A DNA stretch of 64,000 nt from Leifsonia shinshuensis. GTDB lineage: Bacteria; Actinomycetota; Actinomycetes; Actinomycetales; Microbacteriaceae. Position numbers and translations under genes: made by a program. This document shows, piece after piece, positions 7,864 to 16,493 of the stretch. The notes under the pieces are model-generated. The model saw only the letters and a list, made by a program, of their open reading frames with translations, had not been told where the DNA came from and ran no database searches. The stretch's first letter is position 1. Each line of letters opens with the position of its first letter. The DNA lies in NCBI RefSeq assembly GCF_014217625.1, contig NZ_CP043641.1, positions 2,294,001-2,358,000 on the forward strand. The letters run 5' to 3'.

Positions 7864-9726
7864 GTGCCCACATCCCCCCGACAGCCGATCGCCACAGCTC
7901 GATCGCATCGACGCTCCATCGGATCGGCGGTCGCCGTCGGCGCCGCAGTCCTCGGCGTGCTCGCGTCCACGCAAGCCGCCGTCGCCGCCCCGCCTCCCCC
8001 GCAGCCCGACCTCGGACCGAACGTGATCGTCTTCTCGCCGGACATGCCGCAGGCCGACATCCAGGCGAAGGCGGACGCGATATACGCGCAGCAGGTCGAC
8101 AACGAGATGGGCGCCCAGCGGTACGCGCTCCTGTTCAAGCCGGGGACCTACGGGTCCGCGACCGACCCGCTGGACATCAAGGTGGGCTATTACACCGAGG
8201 TCGACGGCCTGGGGCAGGACCCGTCGGCCGTCACCATCAACGGCGGGGTGACCGCGACAGGCAAGAATGGCAGCGGCGCGTTGGACACGTTCTGGCGCTC
8301 CGTCTCCAACCTGACCATCCACGTGGTGCCGACGTCCGACGGGTGCCACACCGGCAACGAGATGTGGGCGGTGTCGCAGGCCGCGCCGATGCGTCGGGTG
8401 GACGTCAAGGACTACACCACGTTCATGCCCTACTGCGACAACCCGAACTACGCGAGCGGCGGGTTCGTGGCCGACTCGCGGCTGGAGGGTGGAGCACTGA
8501 ACGGCTCGCAGCAGCAGTTCTACGTGCGCAACACCGACCTCGGCGCCGGCTGGTCCAACGCCGTGTGGAACCAGGTGTTCTCGGGCGACATCAACGCCCC
8601 GGCGCAGTCGTTCCCGAACCCCGCCTACACCACGCTGGCGGAGACACCGGCCTCGCGCGAGAAGCCGTATCTGTACGTGGACGCAGGCGGGGACTACCGC
8701 GTCTTCGTGCCGAGCGCGCAGACGGACTCCACGGGGCCCACCTGGGCGAGCGGCCACACCCCCGGTCGGTCGCTGCCGTTGAGCGGCTTCTTCGTCGCCC
8801 ATCCCGGTGACTCCATCGCGAAGATCAACTCCGCTCTGGCGCAGGGGAAGAACCTCCTCGTCACCCCGGGCGTGTACGACATCGCGCAGAGCATCGCCGT
8901 GAAGCGGGCCGACACCGTCGTGCTCGGGCTCGGCATGGCCACGCTGACGGCGCAGGGCGGCGCCATCCCGATGACGGTGGCCGATGTCCGAGGGGTCGAC
9001 ATCGCCGGCCTGACCTTCGACGCGGGTCCGGTGAAGTCGCCCACCCTCCTCCGGGTCGGGAGCGGCCACGACAAGGGCGGCCCGCATGTGGCCGCGGCGA
9101 GCGACCCGACCGCGTTGCAGGACGTGTTCTTCCGGATCGGCGGCCCGCACGTCGGCAGGGCCACCACGAGCCTGGAGGTCAACAGCGACCACACCATCCT
9201 CGACGACATCTGGGCGTGGCGCGCGGACCACGGCGTGGCCGGCTCGGTCGGCTGGACCGTGAACACGGCCGACACCGGGGTCGTCGTGAACGGCGACGAC
9301 GTGACCGCGACCGGCCTGTTCGTCGAGCACTACCAGCAGTACAACGTCGTGTGGAACGGAGAACGCGGCCGGACCGTCTTCTTCCAGAACGAGCTCCCCT
9401 ACGACGCGCCCGACCAGGCCGCGTGGCAGCACGACGGCCTCGACGGGTACGCCGCCTACAAGGTGGCGGACACCGTGCGGAGCCACGAGGCGTGGGGCCT
9501 GGGCAGCTACATCTACACCAACGTCGACCCGACCCTCCACGCGACCCAGTCGTTCGAGGTCCCGAACACGCCCGGCGTGGTGATGCACGACCTCAGCACG
9601 GTCGCGCTGAACACGAACGCCGGCACGATCGACCACGTCATCGACGGCCAGGGTCCCGCGGCGACGGGGGCGAACAGCGGCAGCGCGCAGACCGTGACCA
9701 CCTACAGCGACGGCGTGGCGCAGTAG
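7864..9726 (+). CDS. Secreted right-handed beta-helix (pectate-lyase-like/GH55-like) protein
   Basis: Exported protein of about 620 residues. From the GTG at 7864 it has an Arg-rich n-region, a hydrophobic core (VAVGAAVLGVLAS) and an AxA cleavage site before a Pro-rich start of the mature protein. AGG precedes this GTG at suitable spacing; an upstream ATG at 7792 would give an unusually long leader. The body contains two blocks of beta-helix-like repeats (residues about 45-270 and 310-560) with motifs such as LFKPGTYG and LLVTPGVYDI, as in polysaccharide-active GH55/pectate-lyase-fold enzymes. Actinobacterial relatives are often labelled adenylyl cyclase or coagulation factor 5/8-like, which the sequence does not support. 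Carbohydrate binding or cleavage at the cell surface is likely; the substrate is unknown. Confidence 0.7.
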   Translation: MPTSPRQPIATARSHRRSIGSAVAVGAAVLGVLASTQAAVAAPPPPQPDLGPNVIVFSPDMPQADIQAKADAIYAQQVDNEMGAQRYALLFKPGTYGSATDPLDIKVGYYTEVDGLGQDPSAVTINGGVTATGKNGSGALDTFWRSVSNLTIHVVPTSDGCHTGNEMWAVSQAAPMRRVDVKDYTTFMPYCDNPNYASGGFVADSRLEGGALNGSQQQFYVRNTDLGAGWSNAVWNQVFSGDINAPAQSFPNPAYTTLAETPASREKPYLYVDAGGDYRVFVPSAQTDSTGPTWASGHTPGRSLPLSGFFVAHPGDSIAKINSALAQGKNLLVTPGVYDIAQSIAVKRADTVVLGLGMATLTAQGGAIPMTVADVRGVDIAGLTFDAGPVKSPTLLRVGSGHDKGGPHVAAASDPTALQDVFFRIGGPHVGRATTSLEVNSDHTILDDIWAWRADHGVAGSVGWTVNTADTGVVVNGDDVTATGLFVEHYQQYNVVWNGERGRTVFFQNELPYDAPDQAAWQHDGLDGYAAYKVADTVRSHEAWGLGSYIYTNVDPTLHATQSFEVPNTPGVVMHDLSTVALNTNAGTIDHVIDGQGPAATGANSGSAQTVTTYSDGVAQ

Positions 9727-9746
9727 TCGCGTGACCGGAATCGAAC

Positions 9747-9777
9747 CCTGTGGCCTGGGCGCGACCCGGGCCACAGG
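9747..9777 (+). terminator. Hairpin after the secreted protein gene
   Basis: Arms 9747-9755 and 9769-9777 (CCTGTGGCC with its exact complement) extend inward by four more pairs including one G-T wobble, leaving a five-base loop. It lies about 20 bases after the stop codon. No T-run follows, as is usual in actinobacteria. Confidence 0.65.
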
Positions 9778-9831
9778 TGCGTAAGGAGCGGTTAACGAGT
9801 TTAGGATAATGAAGACGAAAGGGCGGCGTGA

Positions 9832-10440
9832 ATGGCGAACACCGAATCCGGCTCCCTCCCGAACGCATCGCTGGAAGTGATCCTGGAGGGCATCGGGGAT
9901 ACCGTGCGCGCTCGCCGGAAAGCGCGAGGGCTGACGCTCAGCGCGATGACCGAGCGCACCGGACTCAGCACGGCGATCATCAGCCAGATCGAGCGCGGGC
10001 TCGCGAATCCCTCGTTCACGACACTGGCGCAGCTCGCTCACGGGCTCGACATCCCCGTCGGCGAGCTCTTCGCGCAGCAGCCCGTCTCGCGGTCGCCCGT
10101 CGTGCGGAAGTCCGAACGGCGCGACCTCCTCTCGACGGTGGCGGAGGCACGCGGCCGGACGGTGTTCGAGCTGCTCTCGCCCGACCTGCACGGGACGCTG
10201 GAGGCGATCTGGGTCGAGACTCCACCCGGGCACGACTCGAGCGGGACCCCCTTCACCCACCGGGGCGAGGAGTTCGGGCTCATCATCTCGGGGAGGAAAG
10301 AGGTCTACGTCGATGGCGAGCAGTACGTCCTCGAGGAAGGCGACTCGATCACCTTCAACTCGACCGTCCCGCACTGGTACAAGAACACCTCGGACGAGGT
10401 CTGCCGGGCGATCTGGGTCATCTCCCCGCCGAGCTGGTGA
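9832..10440 (+). CDS. XRE-family regulator with C-terminal cupin sensor
   Basis: Cytoplasmic regulator of 202 residues. Residues about 18-75 form an XRE helix-turn-helix (TERTGLSTAIISQIERGLAN is the core). Residues about 110-200 form a cupin barrel with potential metal ligands in HRGEE and the later VPHWY His. It lies ten bases upstream of a CoA-transferase gene in the same direction, so it probably controls the following catabolic block by sensing a small metabolite. A GTTAACGAGTT element at 9791-9801, similar to GTTAACGCGTT at 11642-11652, lies just upstream and could be its site. The same architecture occurs in the epoxidase HppE, but the canonical DNA-binding half argues for a regulator. 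Confidence 0.88.
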   Translation: MANTESGSLPNASLEVILEGIGDTVRARRKARGLTLSAMTERTGLSTAIISQIERGLANPSFTTLAQLAHGLDIPVGELFAQQPVSRSPVVRKSERRDLLSTVAEARGRTVFELLSPDLHGTLEAIWVETPPGHDSSGTPFTHRGEEFGLIISGRKEVYVDGEQYVLEEGDSITFNSTVPHWYKNTSDEVCRAIWVISPPSW

Positions 10441-10449
10441 CGACGTCCG

Positions 10450-11628
10450 ATGACGCTACCGCTCGAGGGACTCACGGTCATCGACCTCACGCAGGTGATG
10501 CTGGGGCCGTCCTGCACGCAGACGCTCGGTGACTTCGGCGCGGACATCATCAAGGTCGAACGCCCCGGCGCCGGCGACCTGTCCCGGGTCGGAGTCTTCG
10601 CCGCAGCTGGCAACGAGAATCCCGTCTTCTCCAGCCTGAACCGCAACAAGCGGAGCATCGTCATCGACCTCTCCTCCGCGGAGGGCAGAGGCGTCATCCG
10701 CGACCTCGTCCGCGACGCGGATGTGATCGTCAGCAACTTCCGGCCCGGTGTCATGGAACGGCTGGAGCTCGGCTACGACGAGCTGTCGGCGATCAACCCG
10801 AGACTCATCTGGGCGGCGGGCTCCGGGTTCGGCCGGAGCGGTCCGTACGCGCACAAGGGCGGGCAGGACATCCTCGGCCAGGCCTACTCCGGCGTCATGA
10901 AACGCCGTGCCGACCCGGGCCATCCGGTCGCCATCTACGCCACCCCGATCGCCGACTACACCGCCGGGCAGCACCTCGTACAGGGAATCCTCCTCGCTGT
11001 CCTGCAGCGCGAGCGCACGGGTGTCGGTCAGGTCGTGGAGGTCAGCCTGCTCAACTCGATGCTGGCGCTGCAGATGCAGGAGGCAACGGCCCGGATGACC
11101 ATCGACGAGGAGCTGAACTGGGCGCTCATGCCGCTCACGGGCTGCTTCCCGACCCTCGACGCGGAGATCGTCGTCATCGGGGCGTTCAAGCCGAACCCGC
11201 TCGCGGACATCTGCGCCGCGCTCGGGCTGCCCGACCTCTCCCTGGACGAGCGGTTCAGCACCATGGGAAGCCTGCGCGAGAACCGGACCGAGATCCGCGA
11301 GATCCTCGCACGCCGGTTCGCCGAGCAGACGACGCAGCACTGGCTGACCGCGCTCGAGGCCGAGGACGTGCTGTGCGGGCCGGTCCTGGATCTGGCGGAG
11401 GCGCTCCAGAACGTCCAGACCATCCACAACGGCATGATCCTCGAGTTCGAGGACGACGAGGGGCGGACCGTGCGGACGGTCTCGCCCCCGATCGCGCTCT
11501 CGGCCGTCGATCCGGCCGTTCGCCACGCGCCCCCGAAGCTGGGCGAGCACACGACGGAGGTGCTGCACGAGCTCGGCTACACCGCCTCGGTGATCGACGG
11601 GTTGAAGGCCCGGAAAGTCGTGGGCTGA
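10450..11628 (+). CDS. CaiB/BaiF-family (family III) CoA-transferase
   Basis: Cytosolic enzyme of 392 residues that moves CoA between carboxylic acids through an aspartyl-CoA intermediate. The catalytic Asp is Asp140 in GGQDILGQA. Other family marks are GLTVIDLTQVMLGPSCTQ (residues 7-24), ADIIKVERPGAGD (31-43) and LNRNKRSIVIDL (63-74). It starts nine bases after the XRE-cupin stop and closely resembles the second CoA-transferase at 14491-15705. Substrates are not predictable; the pair suggests activation of an imported carboxylic acid. Confidence 0.93.
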   Translation: MTLPLEGLTVIDLTQVMLGPSCTQTLGDFGADIIKVERPGAGDLSRVGVFAAAGNENPVFSSLNRNKRSIVIDLSSAEGRGVIRDLVRDADVIVSNFRPGVMERLELGYDELSAINPRLIWAAGSGFGRSGPYAHKGGQDILGQAYSGVMKRRADPGHPVAIYATPIADYTAGQHLVQGILLAVLQRERTGVGQVVEVSLLNSMLALQMQEATARMTIDEELNWALMPLTGCFPTLDAEIVVIGAFKPNPLADICAALGLPDLSLDERFSTMGSLRENRTEIREILARRFAEQTTQHWLTALEAEDVLCGPVLDLAEALQNVQTIHNGMILEFEDDEGRTVRTVSPPIALSAVDPAVRHAPPKLGEHTTEVLHELGYTASVIDGLKARKVVG

Positions 11629-11640
11629 TTTCTTTACTAT

Positions 11641-11666
11641 TGTTAACGCGTTCGATATAGTTAACA
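11641..11666. promoter_or_regulatory. Dyad TGTTAAC-N12-GTTAACA upstream of the transporter operon
   Basis: A perfect 7-bp inverted repeat (11641-11647 and 11660-11666) flanks 12 bases that include a second short palindrome, AACGCGTT, at 11645-11652. A related GTTAACGAGTT lies at 9791-9801 upstream of the XRE-cupin gene. It looks like an operator for the transport/catabolic operon that follows. Confidence 0.6.
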
Positions 11667-11818
11667 CACCCCCTCCCGAGGACGCGCATCCTCGACACCC
11701 ATGACCGATCCACCGGCAACATCGCTGTGCCGGAACCCCTGCTGGACCGTACGTACGAGACGGCCCGGCCGGGGTGACGCGCAGGTGATGGTTCGCGCTC
11801 GCGAATAAGGAGAAACCC

Positions 11819-13117
11819 TTGATTGACAACGAAGTCAGCACTCGGCCGGGCACTCGCGCCCGGCTCCTCCCCGAGACACGCCGAGGCCTCATCGCGCTCG
11901 GGCTCGGCGGGACCCTGGAATGGTACGACTGGATGCTGTTCGGCCTGGTCGCCTCCTACCTCGGCCCGAAGTTCTTCCCCGACAGCAACCCCATCACCGC
12001 GACCCTGAGCGCCCTCGCGGTGTTCGCCGTCGGGTTCTTCTTCCGTCCGGTCGGCGGCATCGTCCTCGGCACGTACGCGGACCGGATCGGCCGCAGGAAG
12101 ATCATGATCCTCAGCGTCGTCCTGATGGCGGCCACCACCCTCGTCATCGCCGTCTGCCCGACCTACGAGCAGATCGGCCCGTGGGCGGGCGTGATCCTTC
12201 TGCTCGCCCGGATCGTCCAGGGCATCTCCACCGGAGTGGAGGGGCCGCTCGCGACCGCTCAGGGCCTCGAGCTCGTCCCCGAGGGACGCGAAGGCACCGT
12301 CGCCGGCGTCATGAGCGCGTTCGTCAACTTCGGCATCCTCGCCGCCTCCCTCGTCACGTTCCTGACCGTCCTCCTGCTCGGCCCGGCCGCCATGGCGGAC
12401 TGGGGCTGGCGCGTCCCCTTCGCCCTCGCGGTGGTCGGAAGCATCGTCGTCCTCTACCTGCGGCGGCGCCTGCCGGAGACCATGACGCCTCAGGAGCTCG
12501 AAGAGGCGTCCACCGGCAAGATCTGGAGCAGCGTCGGACGGAACTGGCTGAGCATCCTGGCGATCGTCTTCGTCGTCGGCGCCGTTCAGGTGTACAACTA
12601 CGCCTGGACCACCGGCCTGCCGAACACGGCGCGGATCGTCATGAAGGAGTCGCCCACTGCGGTGTTCGGCATCACGACGCTGCTGGGAGTCGTCATGGTC
12701 ATCGGATCCCTCATCGTCGGAAAGCTCGTCGACGGCAAGGCCCTGTCGAAGTGGTACATCTGGACCCGCGCCCTGGCAATCCCGTCGATGTTCCTCGTCC
12801 TGCTGTACGTACGGCCCGGCATGGGCGCCTTCGCCGGCGTCGTCCTGGGCGGCTCCATCGTCATGGTGCTGAACATGACCCTCTACAACGTCGTGTCCTC
12901 GACCCTGATGCCGAAGGCGTCGCGGGGAGCCGGGACCGCCCTGGGCTACGGCATCGGCGTCGCGGTCTTCGGCGGCACCGCCGCCTACCTGGTGGTCTGG
13001 TGCTCCGAGATCCACCAGACCTGGCTGTTCTCCGTCTACGGGGCGGTCCTGATGGTCCTCAGCATCGTCCTCTACGTCCTGGCGCGCCGTTTCAACGGCA
13101 TCCACATCGGAAGGTAA
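11819..13117 (+). CDS. MFS transporter, metabolite:H+ symporter (MHS) type
   Basis: Twelve-segment membrane transporter of 432 residues, predicted to import an organic acid with protons. It has the MFS loop motif ADRIGRRK (residues about 88-95) and the N-terminal GGTLEWYDWMLFG typical of the MHS/ProP/KgtP group. The start is a TTG with an excellent ribosome-binding site AAGGAG (11807-11812) six bases upstream. A 35-codon open frame (11701-11808) ends inside that ribosome-binding site. It is the first gene of a tightly packed operon reaching the aldehyde dehydrogenase. Confidence 0.9.
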   Translation: MIDNEVSTRPGTRARLLPETRRGLIALGLGGTLEWYDWMLFGLVASYLGPKFFPDSNPITATLSALAVFAVGFFFRPVGGIVLGTYADRIGRRKIMILSVVLMAATTLVIAVCPTYEQIGPWAGVILLLARIVQGISTGVEGPLATAQGLELVPEGREGTVAGVMSAFVNFGILAASLVTFLTVLLLGPAAMADWGWRVPFALAVVGSIVVLYLRRRLPETMTPQELEEASTGKIWSSVGRNWLSILAIVFVVGAVQVYNYAWTTGLPNTARIVMKESPTAVFGITTLLGVVMVIGSLIVGKLVDGKALSKWYIWTRALAIPSMFLVLLYVRPGMGAFAGVVLGGSIVMVLNMTLYNVVSSTLMPKASRGAGTALGYGIGVAVFGGTAAYLVVWCSEIHQTWLFSVYGAVLMVLSIVLYVLARRFNGIHIGR

Positions 13118-13123
13118 CAACGC

Positions 13124-14494
13124 ATGTCCTCGCAACACCTGCTCATCCACTCGGACGACGTCTCCGCACCTGTCGTCTCCCGCTCCGACGTCCTCGTCGT
13201 CGGCGGTGGTCCCGCAGGGGTGTCGGCGGCGGTGACGGCGGCGCGCAGCGGAATGTCCGTCACCCTCATCGAGCGCTACTCCTACCTCGGCGGCCTGGCC
13301 TCCGGCGGGATGGTGCTCGTGCTCGACGACATGATCAACGGCCAGGAGATCACCGTCACCGGCATCGTCTCGGAGTACATCGAGCGCCTGCAGAAGCTGG
13401 GCCTGGCTGTGGTCCCGCCCGCCGAGGACCGGGCGATGTCCCAGGAGCTCTGGAACAAGTGGGGGCGCTTCGGCACATTCGACTTCCACAGCCACTCCCA
13501 CCCGAAGCCGATCTGCTACGCGGCCGCCTTCGATCCGGACGGCTGGAAGCGGGTCTCCAACGACCTGGTGCGGGAGTCCGGGGTCAACCTCGTGCTGCAC
13601 TCCTTCTTCTCGCGGCCGATCGTCGACGACGGGGTCATGAAGGGCGTCATCGTCGAGACGAAGGCGGGCCCGCAGGCGCACCTCGGCACCGTCGTGATCG
13701 ACACCACGGGCGACATCGACGTGGCTTCCCGCGCCGGCGCCGACTTCATCCAGGGCGCGTACATCACGACCCTCGTCTTCCGGCTGGGCGGCGTGGACAC
13801 GCGATCGGCCGAGGAGTACGAGCAGCAGAATCCGAAGGAGGCGCGAGCCATCAACAAGCGCGTCAAGCGGATCCTCGGCGGAGCCTGGGACCTGTGGTGG
13901 CTGAAGACCCCGCTCCCCGGCGTGGTCTGGTGCAACGCTCCGCACATGAGCGGCTTCGACGGCACCGATCCCGAGTCGCTGACCCGGGCGGACTTCGCCG
14001 GACGCGACCGCATCACCGAGGCGGTCGAGTACGTGCGGGAGTTCCTGCCGGGCTTCGAGAACAGCTTCGTGCTCGACACCGCTCCGCAGATCGGCGTGCG
14101 CCAGACCAGGCTGCTGCAGGGCGAGTACGTCATGACGAAGGACGACGTCGTGAACCGCCGTCACTTCGCCGACACGGTCGCCCGCGGCCGCGACTACTAC
14201 TACCCGTACCGTTCCCTGCTCCCGAAGAACGTCGACCAGCTGCTCGTCGCCGGCCGTCACTTCTCCGCGACCTCCGACGCCCAGAAGTCGTCGCGCGAGA
14301 TCCCGCCGTGCATGGCGATGGGGCAGGCGACCGCCGTGGCCGCCTCCCTCGCCGTCCAGCAGGGGATCCGCGTGCGCGACGTGGATGCGACCGAGATCCA
14401 ACGGGGCATGCGTTCGCACAACGCCGACCCGGGCGACCGGCCCGCCGCCAACGCCCTCATCGAGGACGCCGAGTCGATCGCCGTCGCCTCGTGA
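13124..14494 (+). CDS. FAD-dependent oxidoreductase
   Basis: Flavoprotein of 456 residues with an N-terminal dinucleotide-binding motif VVGGGPAGVSAA (residues 25-36) followed by the acidic IERYSYLGGLASGG, as in the FAD_oxidored group related to fumarate-reductase-type flavoproteins. A second FAD contact region (LLVAGRHFSATSDAQ) lies near residue 370. It follows the MHS transporter by six bases and overlaps the next gene, so it should act on the imported compound or its CoA ester. The reaction is unknown. Confidence 0.85.
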   Translation: MSSQHLLIHSDDVSAPVVSRSDVLVVGGGPAGVSAAVTAARSGMSVTLIERYSYLGGLASGGMVLVLDDMINGQEITVTGIVSEYIERLQKLGLAVVPPAEDRAMSQELWNKWGRFGTFDFHSHSHPKPICYAAAFDPDGWKRVSNDLVRESGVNLVLHSFFSRPIVDDGVMKGVIVETKAGPQAHLGTVVIDTTGDIDVASRAGADFIQGAYITTLVFRLGGVDTRSAEEYEQQNPKEARAINKRVKRILGGAWDLWWLKTPLPGVVWCNAPHMSGFDGTDPESLTRADFAGRDRITEAVEYVREFLPGFENSFVLDTAPQIGVRQTRLLQGEYVMTKDDVVNRRHFADTVARGRDYYYPYRSLLPKNVDQLLVAGRHFSATSDAQKSSREIPPCMAMGQATAVAASLAVQQGIRVRDVDATEIQRGMRSHNADPGDRPAANALIEDAESIAVAS

Positions 14495-15705
14495 CGGCGG
14501 ACCCGCGGGAATCCGCCGCCCCCGGACAGGCGCTCCCCCTGTCGGGGATCACCGTCATCGACTTCACCCAGGTGTTCATGGGGCCGAGCTGCACGCAGAT
14601 GCTCGGCGACTTCGGCGCCGACGTGATCAAGGTCGAGCGGCCGGGGGTCGGCGACACGTCGCGCAACTCGATGCCCGACCGGGACGGGAAGGACAACCCG
14701 ATCTTCCTCTCGATCAACCGGAACAAGCGCGGCATCGCCATCGACACCAAGAAGGAGGAAGGCCGCGACGCGCTCCGGGAGCTCATCCTGAGCGCCGATG
14801 TCGTGGTCAGCAACTTCCGCGCCGGGGTGATGGAGCGGATGGGGTTCGACTACGAGGAGCTCCGCACGGTCAACCCGCGGCTCATCTGGGCCTCCGGAAC
14901 GGGGTTCGGGCCCACCGGTCCCCACTCCGACCTCGGTGGTCAGGACGTGATCAACCAGGCCTACTCGGGCGTGATGTGGCGGCGCAGCTCCGACGAGCTG
15001 CCGCTGTCGGTGTATCCGACGACCCTGTGCGACTACACGACGGGCATGCACCTGTTCCAGGGCATCCTGCTCGCCCTGCGCACCCGCGACGCCACGGGCG
15101 AGGGGCAGCGGGTGGATGTCAGCATGTACGACTCGATGCTCCACATGCAGATGCAGGAGGCGTCGATGCAGCTCAACCGCGGCTTCGAGGTCAACTGGGG
15201 TGCGATGCCGCTGACCGGAGTCTTCGCGACGACGGACTCGGCCGTGTGCTTCGTCGGAGGCTTCTCCACGGACCCGCTCCGGCGGATCAGCGCCGCGCTG
15301 GAGTTCGAGGACGATCTCACCCTGCGACCGGAGTTCGCGACGTTCGAGAAGCAGGTGCAGAACCGCGCGGAACTGCAGAACATCCTGGCGCTGAGGTGCG
15401 CGACCAACACGACGGCCCATTGGACGGCCCGCCTCGAAGCCGAAGGCGTCCTGAACGCCCCGGTGCTCACCCTCGCGGACACGCTCGCCGACCCGCAGAC
15501 GCTCGTGAACGGGATGATCGTCGAAGCGGACCATCCGGTGGCCGGCCGGTTCAAGATGCTGAACGCGCCGATCCACCTCTCCGAGACACCCGCCTCCGTA
15601 CGCCGCGTCGCTCCCCGCCTCGGCGAGCACAACGTGGAGGTGCTGCGCGAGCACGGTTTCGACGAGCAGACCATCGGGCGGCTGCAGGAACTGGGAGTGC
15701 TGTGA
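14491..15705 (+). CDS. CaiB/BaiF-family CoA-transferase, second copy
   Basis: Family III CoA-transferase of 404 residues, paralogous to the one at 10450-11628 (shared TQVFMGPSCTQMLGDFGAD, LSINRNKRGIAID). The catalytic Asp is Asp152 in GGQDVINQAYSG. The open frame continues upstream, but the GTG at 14491 overlaps the FAD oxidoreductase stop (GTGA) and fits the family N-terminus with a short extension. Two paralogues in one locus may form a heteromeric enzyme or act on successive acids; which is not shown by the sequence. Confidence 0.92.
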   Translation: MTADPRESAAPGQALPLSGITVIDFTQVFMGPSCTQMLGDFGADVIKVERPGVGDTSRNSMPDRDGKDNPIFLSINRNKRGIAIDTKKEEGRDALRELILSADVVVSNFRAGVMERMGFDYEELRTVNPRLIWASGTGFGPTGPHSDLGGQDVINQAYSGVMWRRSSDELPLSVYPTTLCDYTTGMHLFQGILLALRTRDATGEGQRVDVSMYDSMLHMQMQEASMQLNRGFEVNWGAMPLTGVFATTDSAVCFVGGFSTDPLRRISAALEFEDDLTLRPEFATFEKQVQNRAELQNILALRCATNTTAHWTARLEAEGVLNAPVLTLADTLADPQTLVNGMIVEADHPVAGRFKMLNAPIHLSETPASVRRVAPRLGEHNVEVLREHGFDEQTIGRLQELGVL

Positions 15706-16493
15706 TGACGGACGAAGTACGCTACGAGCTCGACTCGCGGGGAGTCGCGACGGTCACCATCGACCGTCCGCACGTCCTCAACGCGGTCGACCGGCGGACG
15801 CACGAGCGGCTGAACGAGATCTGGGCTGCGATCGAGGCCGACACCACCGTGCGGGCGGTCGTCATCACCGGAGCGGGCGAGAAGGCCTTCTGCACCGGGG
15901 CCGACATGTCCGCGGCCGGCGTCGGCAAGACCGGCCTCGAGTACTGGGCGGAGCTGGACCCGAACGGGTTCGGAGGCCTGAGCCTCCGGAGCACCCTGGA
16001 CATCCCGGTGATCGCCATGGTGAACGGTTACGCCCTCGGCGGCGGCATGGAGATCGTCCTCGGCGCCGACATCGTCATCGCGAGCGAGAACGCCCGTTTC
16101 GGCCTGACCGAGCCCCGGGTCGGCCGGCTGGCCCTCGACGGCGGCATCCATCTCCTGGTGCGCCGCGTTCCCTACACGCAGGCGATGGGGATGCTGCTCA
16201 CCGGCAGGAAGGCCTCCGCCGCTGAGCTGGCGGCGATGGGACTCGTCAACGAAGTGGTCGCCGCCGACGAGCTCCACGACGCCACGGAGCGCTGGATCGA
16301 GGACATCCTCGCCTGCGCGCCCACCTCCGTCCGCGCGGTCAAGCAGATGGTCACGCGCACGGCGCAGCTCTCCGCCGCGGAGGCGCGAGGGATGCGGCTC
16401 CCGGCGCTGATGGCCGCGCTGGACAGCGAGGACGCCGTCGAAGGCATCGCCGCCTTCCAGGAGAAGCGCCGGCCGGAATGGAAGGGACGATGA
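15705..16493 (+). CDS. Enoyl-CoA hydratase/isomerase-family protein
   Basis: Crotonase-fold enzyme of 262 residues. The CoA-binding and oxyanion-hole segments are AFCTGADMSA (residues about 66-75) and NGYALGGGMEIVLGADI (about 106-122), with an acidic residue in the following LTEPRVG. The C-terminus is the usual AFQEKRRPEWKG. The ATG shares its A with the preceding TGA. It probably hydrates or isomerises the CoA thioester made by the CoA-transferases. Crotonase-fold members vary in reaction, so the specific chemistry is open. Confidence 0.92.
   Translation: MTDEVRYELDSRGVATVTIDRPHVLNAVDRRTHERLNEIWAAIEADTTVRAVVITGAGEKAFCTGADMSAAGVGKTGLEYWAELDPNGFGGLSLRSTLDIPVIAMVNGYALGGGMEIVLGADIVIASENARFGLTEPRVGRLALDGGIHLLVRRVPYTQAMGMLLTGRKASAAELAAMGLVNEVVAADELHDATERWIEDILACAPTSVRAVKQMVTRTAQLSAAEARGMRLPALMAALDSEDAVEGIAAFQEKRRPEWKGR

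Noticed and set aside
7864..9726. Adenylyl cyclase (a common database label for relatives)
   Set aside because: No cyclase motifs; the sequence is a secreted beta-helix repeat protein.
6538..10374. A 1278-codon minus-strand frame
   Set aside because: Only the last 357 codons (Old Yellow Enzyme) are real; the rest is opposite the beta-helix gene and low-complexity, as expected for high-GC DNA.
9832..10440. XRE-cupin protein as an HppE-type phosphonate epoxidase
   Set aside because: Same two-domain layout and His/Glu/His pattern, but the N-terminal half is a canonical DNA-binding helix-turn-helix, it lies 30 kb from pepM, and it directly precedes a CoA-transferase operon.
11920..15705. A 1261-codon plus-strand frame
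   Set aside because: The start is a shadow of the MHS and FAD genes; only the part from 14491 (CoA-transferase) is coding.
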